The notes under the pieces were generated by a model. It was not told the DNA's origin and ran no database searches. It saw only the letters and a program-made list of their open reading frames with translations. From contig CABUOA010000016.1 of NCBI GenBank assembly GCA_902493145.1, forward strand, positions 1 to 52,101: a stretch of DNA of 52,101 nucleotides. The letters run 5' to 3'. Made by a program: the position numbers and the translations under genes. This DNA comes from an uncultured Collinsella sp. GTDB taxonomy: Bacteria; Actinomycetota; Coriobacteriia; Coriobacteriales; Coriobacteriaceae. Below are positions 1 to 8,392 of this stretch, in pieces. Each line of letters begins with the position of its first letter. Within the stretch, counting starts at the first letter, position 1.

Positions 1-8
1 AGAACCGT

Positions 9-63
9 AACGTTTCCCCAGATAAAACCTGCCAAAATAAACCTGTCCCTTTTTGGCAGGTTT
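9..63. repeat. REP-like hairpin, family 1 copy A
   Basis: Imperfect palindrome with arms AAACCTGCCAAAA (25-37) and TTTTTGGCAGGTTT (50-63) around a core containing ACCTGTCCC. The same core, arms and one flank (AACGTTT, then CAGATAAAACC) recur in inverted orientation at 4881-4932 and 32406-32458. It lies just upstream of the first gene, with no obvious promoter between them. It resembles REP sequences mobilised in trans by REP-associated tyrosine transposases (RAYTs); no such transposase is in this window. Confidence 0.75.
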
Positions 64-83
64 CTAGAAAGGCTCTTTGGACT

Positions 84-2267
84 GTGAAGGATTCCGATCT
101 CTCCACAACGGCTGCGCGCGACGCTGCCCGCATCGTCTGGTTTAAGCGCTACCCCGCCAAGCAGACGCTCATCGCATTTCTGCTCGCGCTGTTGGCGACC
201 ACGGCGTTTTCCATCGATCCCGCCCCGGTGTCGAGCAATGCGGTCCTGGCGATTGACCCCAAAGCCTCGGGCATGCTGTACGTGTGCTACGAGGTGCTCC
301 TCTCGTTTGCCGGCCATACCGACGCGGTCATGCTGCTTGCGCTTGCCTGCCTGCTCACGCTGCCGTTTCGCTACGTGTTCTTTGGCCGTGGCGACACCTG
401 GCGCCCATCGATTATTCTGCCGTCGCTGTTTTTCGCCATCTGCATGGTGTTCGGCCGCAGCTACGACCTCACCGACTCGGCCGAGATTGTTCTTGGCGAC
501 AAGGCCCGCATCATCTGCGCCTGGATTGGCGGCGCGGGCTGGATGCTCCTTGCGATCGTGGCCTTCTATCTGGCTTTTGAGTGTCTGGATTGGCTGAGCT
601 CCCGACGCATCCCGTTTTCCGAGGCGCACTTTGGCCGCATATGGCGTGTGGCTCACGCCGTGCTCTCGGTCCATCCCTTTGCCGGGCCCTTCCTGGTGCT
701 TATGATCGCCTGGGCGCCCACGCTCATCGCTTCGCTGCCCGGCCTTTTTATGGGAGATACGGGTGCGCAGATTCGCCAGTGGTTTAACTATCCCAACGGT
801 ACGAGCGACTACCTGCGCCTGCTCAACCCCAATGTCCTGCTCAACGGGCATCACCCGGTCGTGCACACGGCTATCATCGGCTCGTGCGTGCAGCTGGGGC
901 TTTCGGTCTTTAACAGCGCCAATGCGGGGCTTGCCATCTACACCTGCGCTCAGTTCGTCATTACGGCCGCCTGCATGGCCTATTCCATCTCGTCGCTGCG
1001 CAAACTGGGCGTGAGCCTGCCGGTCCGCGGTGCGATCCTGCTGTTCTTTGCGTTTATGCCGATGTTCTCTAACTACGCGGCGTTGCTCACCAAAGACGTG
1101 CTCTTTGCCGACGCGTTCTTGGTGCTGCTGGTACAGACCGTCAAGCTCGTGGCATGTGGCTTGCCCCGTCGTGATGCCAATGTCGAGCGAGCGGGCGAGA
1201 AAGCCCCCGTGCTCTTTGCGTGCCATGACTGGCTGTTGCTTGCGCTGGCTGCCATGGGTTCCACGTTTCTGCGCAACGGCGGCCTGGTGTTTCCCCTGGC
1301 GGCATGCGTAATCGCGTCGGCGTTTTGCGCATGGGACGCGCATGTGGCTCGTCGTGCAGCCAAGCAGACGGGCGCCGCGGTCTCATACGTCACGCCGCGA
1401 TTCCGCTGGGTTGGCGTCCTCGCGGTGCTCGCGCTCTGCCTTGCCTCTAATATGTACTTCACCAAGGTGTTTATGCCGGCGCACGACATTACGCCTGGTT
1501 CCAAGCGCGAAATCCTCTCGATTCCGTTCCAGCAGACGGCTCGTTTCGTCCAAAAGCACGACGGCCTCAACTCGGGCGTCAACCCTACGGTTAAGGAGGA
1601 CGGCACTATCGTGGAGGCACCCTGCGACGGTTTGGTGACCGATGAGGAGCGCGCCGTGATCGATCGCGTGCTCAAGTACGAGAACCTGGGCCGCCGCTAC
1701 AACCCCGACAAGTCCGATGCCGTCAAGAACTGCTTTAACGAGTACGCCTCGCAGGAGGACATCGATGCCTATTTTGAGGTATGGGCCCAGATGTTTAAGA
1801 AGGATCCCGAGTGCTATATTTCGGCGCTTATCAATAACTACTATGGTTATTTTTATCCGAGCGCGCGCGATGCCTGGGTCTACAGCACGGCGCGTAGTGC
1901 CGAGATCATGGCGCGCCCCGACAACCTCAAGTATTTCGACTTCCATCCGGTTGACAGCAACGTGGTGCGCTGGTGCGATCACCTGATCAATCTGTACCGT
2001 GTGGCGGTGCAGCGCATCCCGTTTATTTCACTCACCATGAGCTCGGCCACCTATGTGTGGATCATGATCACCGTGGTGGTCTACCTGCTGCGTCGTCATT
2101 CATGGCGTGCGCTGGCGATCTGGGTGCCGCTGTTGGGCGTGCTCGCCGTGTGCCTGATTGGTCCGTGCAACGGCTCGACCTACATGCGCTACTTGTATCC
2201 GGTCATCGCCTGCATGCCCTTCGCCATCGGCGCCACCGTCACCCGCAGCGACTTCCTCTGGTCCTAA
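84..2267 (+). CDS. DUF6020-type polytopic membrane protein
   Basis: A 727-residue integral membrane protein starting at GTG. Hydrophobic stretches suggest about a dozen membrane segments: one near residues 28-48, several between about 75 and 225, more through about 470, and a final group after about 655. A long polar region between roughly residues 480 and 640, rich in charged and aromatic residues, is probably one large extracytoplasmic loop. This layout, with many helices and one big outside loop, is typical of the DUF6020 family and of polyprenyl-phosphate-using glycosyltransferases (GT-C fold). A role in cell-surface glycan or teichoic acid-like decoration is therefore possible but is inference; no catalytic motif was identified. 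No neighbouring glycan genes help to assign it. A hairpin repeat begins directly after the stop codon. Confidence 0.7.
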   Translation: MKDSDLSTTAARDAARIVWFKRYPAKQTLIAFLLALLATTAFSIDPAPVSSNAVLAIDPKASGMLYVCYEVLLSFAGHTDAVMLLALACLLTLPFRYVFFGRGDTWRPSIILPSLFFAICMVFGRSYDLTDSAEIVLGDKARIICAWIGGAGWMLLAIVAFYLAFECLDWLSSRRIPFSEAHFGRIWRVAHAVLSVHPFAGPFLVLMIAWAPTLIASLPGLFMGDTGAQIRQWFNYPNGTSDYLRLLNPNVLLNGHHPVVHTAIIGSCVQLGLSVFNSANAGLAIYTCAQFVITAACMAYSISSLRKLGVSLPVRGAILLFFAFMPMFSNYAALLTKDVLFADAFLVLLVQTVKLVACGLPRRDANVERAGEKAPVLFACHDWLLLALAAMGSTFLRNGGLVFPLAACVIASAFCAWDAHVARRAAKQTGAAVSYVTPRFRWVGVLAVLALCLASNMYFTKVFMPAHDITPGSKREILSIPFQQTARFVQKHDGLNSGVNPTVKEDGTIVEAPCDGLVTDEERAVIDRVLKYENLGRRYNPDKSDAVKNCFNEYASQEDIDAYFEVWAQMFKKDPECYISALINNYYGYFYPSARDAWVYSTARSAEIMARPDNLKYFDFHPVDSNVVRWCDHLINLYRVAVQRIPFISLTMSSATYVWIMITVVVYLLRRHSWRALAIWVPLLGVLAVCLIGPCNGSTYMRYLYPVIACMPFAIGATVTRSDFLWS

Positions 2268-2268
2268 C

Positions 2269-2301
2269 TTGGTGCATTGGGGTCAGGTTTCTTTGCACCA
2301 A
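2269..2301. repeat. REP-like hairpin, family 2 copy D
   Basis: Palindrome with arms TTGGTGCA and TGCACCAA around a core GGGGTCAGGTTTCTT. It starts 2 nt after the stop codon of the DUF6020 gene. A near-identical unit at 40079-40111 likewise starts directly after a stop codon. The core matches family 1 (GGGACAGGTT), so the families look related. Confidence 0.75.
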
Positions 2302-2431
2302 AGGGGCCATCATCACGACGCCTTCATTTTGGGGTTTATCTCGCAGGCCAGTAGGTATATCATAACGACGTTTGTTTATATTGCCCGAGCATCTGCGCTG
2401 GGCTTTAGGTCGAAACCGATAGGAGACACGT

Positions 2432-3238
2432 ATGTCCGGACACTCTAAGTGGGCCACAACCAAGCATCGTAAGGGCGCGCAGGACGCCAAGCGTTCCGCC
2501 CTCTTCTCCAAGCTCAGCCGCAACATCACCGTTGCTGCCCGTCTCGGCGGTGACCCGCTGCCCGAGAACAACGCCAGCCTCGCCGCTGCCGTTGCCAAGG
2601 CCAAGGCTCAGTCCATGCCTAAGGACAAGATCAAGTCCGCTATCGACAAGGCTTTTGGTTCGGGTGCTGACGCCGCCGTCTACGAGAACATCGTGTACGA
2701 GGGCTACGGTCCCGCCGGTGTCGCCGTCTATGTCGACTGCCTGACCGACAACCGCAACCGTACCGCCGCTGATGTCCGTTCTGCCTTCTCCCACGCTGGT
2801 GGCAACCTGGGTACCTCCGGCTCCGTCGCCTTCCAGTTTGAGCGCAAGGGCCAGATCGTCGTCGCCAAGGAGATCCTGGACGAGAACGCCAAGAAGGAGA
2901 CCATGATCGCCAACGGTGCTGCCGGTGACGAGGATGAGTTCATGATGGCCATCGCCGAGGCCGGTGGCGAGGACTACGAGGACGCCGGCGAGGAGTGGAT
3001 CGTCTGGACTACTGCCAACGAGGTCATGGCTGTCTCCAAGGCACTCGAGGAGCAGGGCGTCCAGGTCAAGGGCTCCGAGACCACCATGGTCCCGACCACC
3101 CCGACCGAGGTCTCCGGCGCCGACGCCAAGAAGGTTCAGCGCCTCATCGACCGTCTTGAGGAGCTCGACGACGTCCAGGACGTCTACAGCACCATGGACA
3201 TGACCGACGAGGTCATCGCTGCCCTCGAGGAGGAGTAG
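2432..3238 (+). CDS. yebC: YebC/PmpR family protein
   Basis: The N-terminus MSGHSKWATTKHRKGAQDAK is the hallmark of the YebC family, followed by the usual three-domain protein. YebC proteins were first described as DNA-binding transcription regulators (PmpR) and have more recently been reported to act on ribosomes stalled at proline-rich sequences; which role applies here cannot be told from sequence. At 268 residues it is slightly longer than the usual 240-250, the extra length being acidic segments around residues 165-190. The start is ATG with AGGAGA just upstream. Codon use (GCC, CTC, AAG) looks like that of a highly expressed gene. It stands alone: a hairpin repeat precedes it and an intrinsic terminator follows. 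Confidence 0.93.
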   Translation: MSGHSKWATTKHRKGAQDAKRSALFSKLSRNITVAARLGGDPLPENNASLAAAVAKAKAQSMPKDKIKSAIDKAFGSGADAAVYENIVYEGYGPAGVAVYVDCLTDNRNRTAADVRSAFSHAGGNLGTSGSVAFQFERKGQIVVAKEILDENAKKETMIANGAAGDEDEFMMAIAEAGGEDYEDAGEEWIVWTTANEVMAVSKALEEQGVQVKGSETTMVPTTPTEVSGADAKKVQRLIDRLEELDDVQDVYSTMDMTDEVIAALEEE

Positions 3239-3307
3239 CGCCAGCACGGATTGAGCCGTGCATATCTGGGCATAATGAAGCGAGCATGCAAGCCTCGTGG
3301 AATAGAT

Positions 3308-3349
3308 GAGCCGGATCCGCGTGCGTAGAGCACCGGACCCGGCTCTTTT
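3308..3349 (+). terminator. Intrinsic terminator after yebC
   Basis: Stem GAGCCGG (3308-3314) with CCGGCTC (3339-3345), followed by a short T run. A TATAAT sequence at 3349-3354 overlaps the tail and could be the -10 box of the next operon, although no good -35 box is visible. Confidence 0.6.
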
Positions 3350-3404
3350 ATAATGATGCGAACCGTTTTGCATTTCGAGAGCCGAGATTTGAAGGGAGCG
3401 CCGC

Positions 3405-3950
3405 GTGCGCGTACTCAAACGAGCCCTAGCGATCGTGTATCTTGCCGCCACCATCGTGGCGCTGGGTACGCTTGTCTGCCAGTTTTGGGGGCCGTATACG
3501 TATCGCTTTATGCTGCTGATGCGCGACCCCATGCCGCGCATCGTCGTGACGGCGTGCGCCGGCGTCGTGGCGTTTGGCGTACTGCTGAGCTTTTTCCGCC
3601 TGATGTTCGCCCGTCGCGAGCCGTCCTGCGTGCATCCGGCGGGGGAGCGCAATATCGAGGTTACCCTTGCGGCGCTTTCTTCGTGCGCCAGGGTTGCTGC
3701 CGAGTGCGACGACCGCGTGATGGTCGAGCATGTCGAGGCCCGCGTCCAAGGCCCCGACGATTCGCATGTCCGTTTTAAGGTCGAGGCTATCGCGCTTGAC
3801 GATAAGGACGTGGCATCTCTGGCTACCGCGATGCAGCAGCGCATCGAAGAAGCCTGCGATACCATGCTCGGCGCGCCGGGTACGACCGCGCGCGTCCGTT
3901 TTTTGCCGTCCAAGACTACCGTCCAGACCGTGGAGGTTTCCGGTGAGTGA
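3405..3950 (+). CDS. amaP: AmaP-like alkaline shock membrane anchor protein
   Basis: A 181-residue protein with two N-terminal membrane hairpin segments (about residues 5-27 and 44-65) and a soluble C-terminal domain carrying alternating hydrophobic strands. This is the architecture of AmaP, the anchor that recruits Asp23 to the membrane in Staphylococcus aureus. The family call rests on this topology together with the neighbours: the next two genes encode a DUF2273 small membrane protein and an Asp23/Gls24 protein, the usual AmaP partners. The start is GTG, preceded by GAAGGGAGCG. The last 8 nt overlap the DUF2273 start, suggesting translational coupling. The likely role is envelope stress tolerance at the cytoplasmic membrane; the gene symbol is by context. 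Confidence 0.7.
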   Translation: MRVLKRALAIVYLAATIVALGTLVCQFWGPYTYRFMLLMRDPMPRIVVTACAGVVAFGVLLSFFRLMFARREPSCVHPAGERNIEVTLAALSSCARVAAECDDRVMVEHVEARVQGPDDSHVRFKVEAIALDDKDVASLATAMQQRIEEACDTMLGAPGTTARVRFLPSKTTVQTVEVSGE

Positions 3951-4320
3951 TACCAATCAAGATAAGACCGCTCGTACGCCGCGCCTGACGATTGACCAGA
4001 GCGCCACGCCAGCGAGCGAACCTGTTGATTCCAAAGCAGAGGCAACCGAGTTGCAAGACGCGGCAGCCGCGGATTTTGACGAGGCTATGGGTCTCATCAA
4101 GGGTACGGGCGCTGCCATCTGGAGCTATGCTGTGCGTCATCCCAACACCACGCTCGGCGCCGTCGCTGGCTTTGTCCTCGCCGTGTTGGTGCTCACGTTG
4201 GGCCTGTGGGACACGCTCGTCATTGCATTCTTCGTGCTGATCGGCGCTGTGATCGGCCAAATTCGCGACGGCGAGAACGGGATCGTCAACTTCTTCGGCC
4301 GTCTGTTTAGCGGCCGCTAA
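3943..4320 (+). CDS. DUF2273 family small membrane protein
   Basis: A 125-residue protein with a polar N-terminal half and two closely spaced membrane helices (about residues 65-83 and 86-104) ending in a short basic tail. DUF2273 proteins are found almost always beside Asp23 and AmaP genes and are thought to belong to the same membrane-bound stress complex; no biochemical activity is known. The GTG start at 3943 was chosen because GGAGG lies about 6-7 nt upstream inside amaP and because the protein then begins just before the conserved part. It overlaps the end of amaP by 8 nt, and asp23 follows after a 44-nt gap. Confidence 0.78.
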   Translation: MSDTNQDKTARTPRLTIDQSATPASEPVDSKAEATELQDAAAADFDEAMGLIKGTGAAIWSYAVRHPNTTLGAVAGFVLAVLVLTLGLWDTLVIAFFVLIGAVIGQIRDGENGIVNFFGRLFSGR

Positions 4321-4364
4321 TATGTATTCGACTGTCGCATCCGCGGCAGGCATAAGGAGGAACC

Positions 4365-4880
4365 ATGGCTTTTAATACGAAGGTCGATGTAGCCGATACC
4401 GAGCTCGAGGAGAACGAGGCGGTCGTCGCCGAAGCTGAGGATGTGACGCTCGAGGACGAGGCTCTCGTCGAGGCCGAGTCCGATGCGGATGAGGATGACG
4501 AGGAAACGGACGAGTCCGAAGACTCGCTGACTTATTCCAACGGTGTGATCGAGAAGATCGTCGCCATGGCCACCCGCGAGGTGCCGCACGTCCTGGGCAT
4601 GAAGGGCAACCTCATGCACTTTGTGCAGGAGCAGTTTGGTGCCGAGAATCTGACCAAGGGCGTGACGGTCGAGGTCACCGATGACAATCGCGTGGTCGTC
4701 AACATCTCCGTCATCATCGAGTACGGCGCCTATGCACCCGCGATCTTCGACGATGTCAAGGCACGTGTCACCGAGCGCCTTGCCGCGATGACCGGCCTTG
4801 AGGTGGCGGGCGTCAACCTGCGCATCGAGGATGTCATCACCCCCGAGGAGTATGAGCACCGCACCAGCCAGCACGAATAA
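4365..4880 (+). CDS. asp23: Asp23/Gls24 family envelope stress protein
   Basis: A 171-residue protein. The first 55 residues are extremely acidic (runs of Glu and Asp), and the conserved Asp23/Gls24 domain occupies about residues 57-165, starting at the segment SNGVIEKIVAMATREVPHV. Asp23 is an abundant cytoplasmic protein held at the membrane by AmaP in firmicutes and linked to alkaline and cell-wall stress. The acidic leader is longer than in most family members and is probably disordered. A strong ribosome site, AAGGAGG, lies 5 nt before the ATG. It closes an amaP-DUF2273-asp23 operon. A REP-like hairpin begins on the base after the stop codon, then a terminator follows. Confidence 0.88.
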   Translation: MAFNTKVDVADTELEENEAVVAEAEDVTLEDEALVEAESDADEDDEETDESEDSLTYSNGVIEKIVAMATREVPHVLGMKGNLMHFVQEQFGAENLTKGVTVEVTDDNRVVVNISVIIEYGAYAPAIFDDVKARVTERLAAMTGLEVAGVNLRIEDVITPEEYEHRTSQHE

Positions 4881-4932
4881 CCTTCCAAAAAGGGACAGGT
4901 TTGTTTTGGCAGGTTTTATCTGCGAAAACGTT
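4881..4932. repeat. REP-like hairpin, family 1 copy B
   Basis: Starts on the base after the asp23 stop codon. It contains CCAAAAAGGGACAGG, then TTTTGGCAGGTTTTATC, then TGCGAAAACGTT. It is the reverse complement of copy A at 9-63 and shares the same flank with copy C at 32406-32458. The left arm is damaged (CCTTCCAAAA instead of CCTGCCAAAA). Confidence 0.75.
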
Positions 4933-4972
4933 AAACGGCCGACCGCGCAAGCAAAAGCGTGACCGGCCGTTT
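4933..4972 (+). terminator. Hairpin terminator of the asp23 operon
   Basis: Arms AAACGGCCG (4933-4941) and CGGCCGTTT (4964-4972), ending in TTTCTG. It directly abuts the REP-like hairpin. Confidence 0.6.
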
Positions 4973-5086
4973 CTGTACGCTCCCGATATAGTCATACCGC
5001 TCGTCTAACTAAGGGTTGCAATCCCCACGTTCCGCGTTACCCTAATGAGCGCATTGTTTCCAAATTGTTAACGAGGAGTTGCCGTA

Positions 5087-6109
5087 ATGGCCGACGAGCA
5101 CGAAACAGAAAGCCAGGCATGGGCGATTGAGGCTGCCGCGGCAGAGGCGGCATCGCGAGCTGCCGAGGAGGTGCATCGTCCTCCCGTGGTGCCGATGGAG
5201 CGCGTGGTCGATCGCACCGATATCGAGCGCGGCGAGCGTGCCGGCCAAAAGCGCAGCCAGGAGCCAGGCTTCCCGCGCTTTTTCGCCGAGCTCAATCTGG
5301 GCCTGATTCTTACGGCCTTTGCCATCGTTGCGTTTAAAACCCCTAATCACTTTGCTTTTGGCGGCACCTCGGGCGTGTCGGTCATTCTATCCACGCTGTT
5401 CCCGACCCTTCCCGTCGGCGTCTTTATGTGGATTATCAACGCGGTTCTCGTCGTCTTGGGCTTTATCTTTTTGGAGCGCAAGGCAATCCTGTGGAGTGTC
5501 TTTGCCTCGTTTGCGCTGTCCGCCTATGTTTCGCTGTTTGAGCTCTTTATTCCGACCGATGTCTCGATGACGGGCGATATGTGGCTCGACCTGTGCTTTG
5601 CCGTGATTCTGCCGGCGCTCGGCAGCGCTATCGTCTTTGATATCGGCGCCTCGACGGGCGGCACGGACATTCTCGCCATGATCCTCAAACGCCGCACCAC
5701 GCTTGAGATCGGCCGTGCGCTGCTGCTGGTCGATATCGGCATCGTGACCATCGCGGCCTTCTTGTATGGCCCGCGCGTCGGTCTGTACTGCGTGCTCGGC
5801 CTGTTTGCCAAGACGCTTGTGGTCGACAAGGCCATCGAGAGCATTCACCTGCGCAAAGTCTGCACGGTCATTTGTTCCGAGCCCCTTAAGGTCGAGGAGT
5901 TTATCGTCAAGCATCTCAACCGTACGGCGACTATCAGCCGCGGCTACGGTGCTTTCTCGGGCAAGTGCGTGACGGTGATCATGAGCGTGCTGAGTCGTCG
6001 CGAGGCCGTGCAACTGCGTCGCTACGCGCGCGAGATCGATCCGGGTGCCTTTATCACGATTGTCGACAGCTCCGAGATCGTCGGCAAGGGTTTCCGCGGA
6101 ACGAACTAA
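5087..6109 (+). CDS. YitT family membrane protein (DUF161 plus DUF2179)
   Basis: A 340-residue protein. The first 65-70 residues are hydrophilic and Glu/Ala/Arg rich, an extension not seen in most YitT proteins. Then follow five to six membrane helices (about residues 72-245), including the typical segment GSAIVFDIGASTGGTDILAM. The C-terminal DUF2179 domain (about residues 255-340) ends with the characteristic SSEIVGKGFRG. YitT proteins are widespread in Gram-positive bacteria. Their function is unproven; the fold suggests transport or binding of a small ligand, with DUF2179 as the sensor. The ATG is preceded by ACGAGGAG at suitable spacing. It appears to be monocistronic. Confidence 0.85.
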   Translation: MADEHETESQAWAIEAAAAEAASRAAEEVHRPPVVPMERVVDRTDIERGERAGQKRSQEPGFPRFFAELNLGLILTAFAIVAFKTPNHFAFGGTSGVSVILSTLFPTLPVGVFMWIINAVLVVLGFIFLERKAILWSVFASFALSAYVSLFELFIPTDVSMTGDMWLDLCFAVILPALGSAIVFDIGASTGGTDILAMILKRRTTLEIGRALLLVDIGIVTIAAFLYGPRVGLYCVLGLFAKTLVVDKAIESIHLRKVCTVICSEPLKVEEFIVKHLNRTATISRGYGAFSGKCVTVIMSVLSRREAVQLRRYAREIDPGAFITIVDSSEIVGKGFRGTN

Positions 6110-6258
6110 CGCAGACATATTCAACGAACCGCCTACTGGCGCCGTGTACCTTGCAAATCGGTCATCTTTGAGTATTTGACCCCACATTGGGCAATAATGA
6201 TGCTAAAGACATCGTTTGCGATCCAAGTGATTCGCTCAAGATACGAAGGGATGATTCT

Positions 6259-7575
6259 ATGTTCTGCTCGCAGTGTGGCGCCCCCATGGGCGATAACGAC
6301 AAGTTCTGCGGCGCGTGTGGTGCCCCCAATGCCGGCGCCGCAGCCTCTGCCCCTCAGGGTCAGCCTCAGCCTCAGCAGTTTGCCCCTCAACCGCCCGTGG
6401 CGAATGCGCCAAAGGGCTGTGTGGCTCAGGCGTTCCAAGATATGACTAAGACTCCGGGCGTGCTGCAGCGCGTGTGCCAGATTGCCTTTTTGCCGGCGCT
6501 TATCTGTGTCGTGTCGGTGCTTGTGTTGTTTATTCCCGTTATTGGCGGCATCGCAGCTGCCATCGGCTTTTTGGCAGCTTGCATTGCGAGCGTGTGCGGT
6601 TCCGGCTTTGGTATCGAGTGGGGTCGCGATCTGTCGCTCAAGGTTGATGACGGTATGGATCGTCCGCTCATGCGTTCCACGTCGTTTGGTCTCGGAGTCT
6701 TTTCGAGCGTTATTTCGGTCGTGCTCGAGGTCATCGCTGCCATTCCCGTTATCGGTGTAGTGCTTTCGCTGGTGGAGAGCGTGGTAATTGGCGCCGCAGG
6801 CTCGTATTCGTATTACGGCTCTTATGCGCTCGAGGCTGCGCTGTTTGGCTCGCTTGGCCTGCTTGTCCTGGCTATGATTGCCACGGCGGTCTTGGGGGTC
6901 TTCTTTAAGATGTTTGCCGATATCGCCGTGATGCACTTTGCGGTGACCGGTCGTGTGGAGAGCGCGTTTTCGCTTGATAAGGTCTGGGCGGCCTTTAAGA
7001 ACAATAAGACCAAGCTGTTCTGTGCTTCGTTCCTCCCCGAGTTTTTGACGGGCCTGGTCGCCAACGTTGTCACCTGGATTCTGACGTTCGTCTTTGGCAC
7101 CATTGCCTCTGTCGGTATGTATAGCTACTACTACCGTCCTACGGCTATTGAGGCGCTTGTTACCGGCGGTGGCATTACGCTCGTATTGTTCTTGGTGCTG
7201 ACGGCGTTTGTCACGGTATTTCTCACGGTCTTTGGCAAGATGCTCAAGCACCGTGCCGTTGGCTATTGGGTTGCACGCTATGCAAGCGAATGGGCCGATG
7301 AGGATAAGGACGACGTTCTGACTTTTGTGCTCCCGGGTGAGAAGAAGCCTGCTCCTGCGGGATTCAATCCCACGGCAGCCACTGGTGCTGCGCCTGCCCC
7401 GGCACCCGCGCCTGCACCTGCCCCGGCACCCGCGCCTGCCCCTGCCCCGGCACCTGCTCCTGTCCCCGCACCGGCGTCCGAGGCGACGCCTGCGGAGCCC
7501 GATTGGGATGCCGTTGCCACGCCGGCGGATGAGCCGGGCGATAATCCTGCTGCCGAAAACAATCAAACCGAATAG
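6259..7575 (+). CDS. Zinc-ribbon membrane protein, DUF4013-like
   Basis: A 438-residue protein beginning with a zinc ribbon (Cys3, Cys6, Cys17, Cys20; MFCSQCGAPM then KFCGACG). A Pro/Gln-rich linker follows, then a membrane domain of about seven helices (residues 75-350) resembling DUF4013, a charged segment, and a Pro-Ala tail (about residues 375-420) encoded by a 24-bp tandem repeat. The ATG at 6259 was chosen because the zinc ribbon begins there and GAAGGGATGA lies just upstream; the frame is open further upstream but without family features. The function is unknown. Zinc ribbons at the start of bacterial membrane proteins often mediate protein contacts. The two following genes are also small membrane proteins, one with the same cysteine spacing. 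A terminator follows. Confidence 0.75.
   Translation: MFCSQCGAPMGDNDKFCGACGAPNAGAAASAPQGQPQPQQFAPQPPVANAPKGCVAQAFQDMTKTPGVLQRVCQIAFLPALICVVSVLVLFIPVIGGIAAAIGFLAACIASVCGSGFGIEWGRDLSLKVDDGMDRPLMRSTSFGLGVFSSVISVVLEVIAAIPVIGVVLSLVESVVIGAAGSYSYYGSYALEAALFGSLGLLVLAMIATAVLGVFFKMFADIAVMHFAVTGRVESAFSLDKVWAAFKNNKTKLFCASFLPEFLTGLVANVVTWILTFVFGTIASVGMYSYYYRPTAIEALVTGGGITLVLFLVLTAFVTVFLTVFGKMLKHRAVGYWVARYASEWADEDKDDVLTFVLPGEKKPAPAGFNPTAATGAAPAPAPAPAPAPAPAPAPAPAPAPVPAPASEATPAEPDWDAVATPADEPGDNPAAENNQTE
7396..7467. repeat. 24-bp tandem repeat coding for Pro-Ala tail
   Basis: Three near-identical 24-bp units (7396-7419, 7420-7443, 7444-7467), each starting GCCCCGGCACC, inside the DUF4013-like gene. They encode alternating Ala-Pro. 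Copy number is likely to vary between strains. Confidence 0.8.
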
Positions 7576-7583
7576 CCGGTCGA

Positions 7584-7618
7584 GGCGCCCTGGGCAACTG
7601 AGCCCGGGGTGCCTTTTT
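7584..7618 (+). terminator. Intrinsic terminator
   Basis: Stem GGCGCCCTGGGC (7584-7595) with GCCCGGGGTGCC (7602-7613), allowing G-U pairs, followed by five T. It separates the first zinc-ribbon gene from the second. Confidence 0.75.
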
Positions 7619-7770
7619 CTACTGCGAAAGCAAGAAAATGCCTGGGAAAACGGTTGCAGCAAAATTTCTCGGAAATTGGTCAATGTTGCGCAACAACGTC
7701 GCGGCTATTGTTGAGAACGTAGACGTGTAAGGTTTGAAGGCGTGCGACGCCTTAGGAAAAGGAGAGGCTC

Positions 7771-8379
7771 ATGTTCTGTCCCACTTGTGGTTCTCCCATT
7801 TCGGATGATGCCAAATTCTGCCCTGTTTGCGGATCCGCCGTTGGTGCCGCTTCTGCCGCTGCGGCCCCGCAGCCCCAGCCCGCTCCGGCCCAGGCTATTC
7901 AGCCCGCGCCCCAGCCTCAGCAGCAGTACACCGGTCAATACGCCCAACAGTCCGCATCCGCTCCGATGGGCTATGGCCCCATTAAGGCTGACCGCAGCCT
8001 GATCGGCTGGCTGCTGCTCTCTCTTGTGACCTGCGGTATCTATTCGTTCTACTTCCTGTATTGCTTGGCACGCGACGTCAACACGTTGTGTCAGGATGAC
8101 GGCGATTACACGCCGGGTCTGGCGGAATTCATCCTTCTATCGTTTGTGACCTGCGGCTTCTACGCGTACTACTGGTATTACAAGATTGGCAACCGCCTGC
8201 AGGCCAACGCTCCTCGCTACGGCCTGGTGTTCCAGGAAAACGGCACCACCGTTCTTCTGTGGCAGATCTTCGGCGCGCTCCTGTGCGGCCTTGGTCCCAT
8301 CTTCGCTATGAACATCGTCATCAATAATACCAATGCCATGGCAACGGCTTACAACACTCGCCTTGGCGCTCGTGCCTAA
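7771..8379 (+). CDS. Zinc-ribbon DUF4234 membrane protein
   Basis: A 202-residue protein. Residues 1-22 form a zinc ribbon with Cys3, Cys6, Cys17 and Cys20, the same spacing as in the preceding membrane protein. A Pro/Gln/Ala-rich linker (about 25-65) leads to a DUF4234 domain with three to four helices (from about residue 74), including the repeated pattern SLVTCGIYSFYFLY and SFVTCGFYAYYWYYKIG. DUF4234 proteins are of unknown function. The ATG has AAAAGGAGAGG upstream. The next gene starts 13 nt after the stop, so the two probably share a transcript. Confidence 0.8.
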   Translation: MFCPTCGSPISDDAKFCPVCGSAVGAASAAAAPQPQPAPAQAIQPAPQPQQQYTGQYAQQSASAPMGYGPIKADRSLIGWLLLSLVTCGIYSFYFLYCLARDVNTLCQDDGDYTPGLAEFILLSFVTCGFYAYYWYYKIGNRLQANAPRYGLVFQENGTTVLLWQIFGALLCGLGPIFAMNIVINNTNAMATAYNTRLGARA

Positions 8380-8392
8380 CAATAAGGGCGGC

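Noticed and set aside
2405..4045. 546-residue minus-strand open frame opposite yebC and amaP
   Set aside because: Spans two real genes and a terminator on the other strand; no family features.
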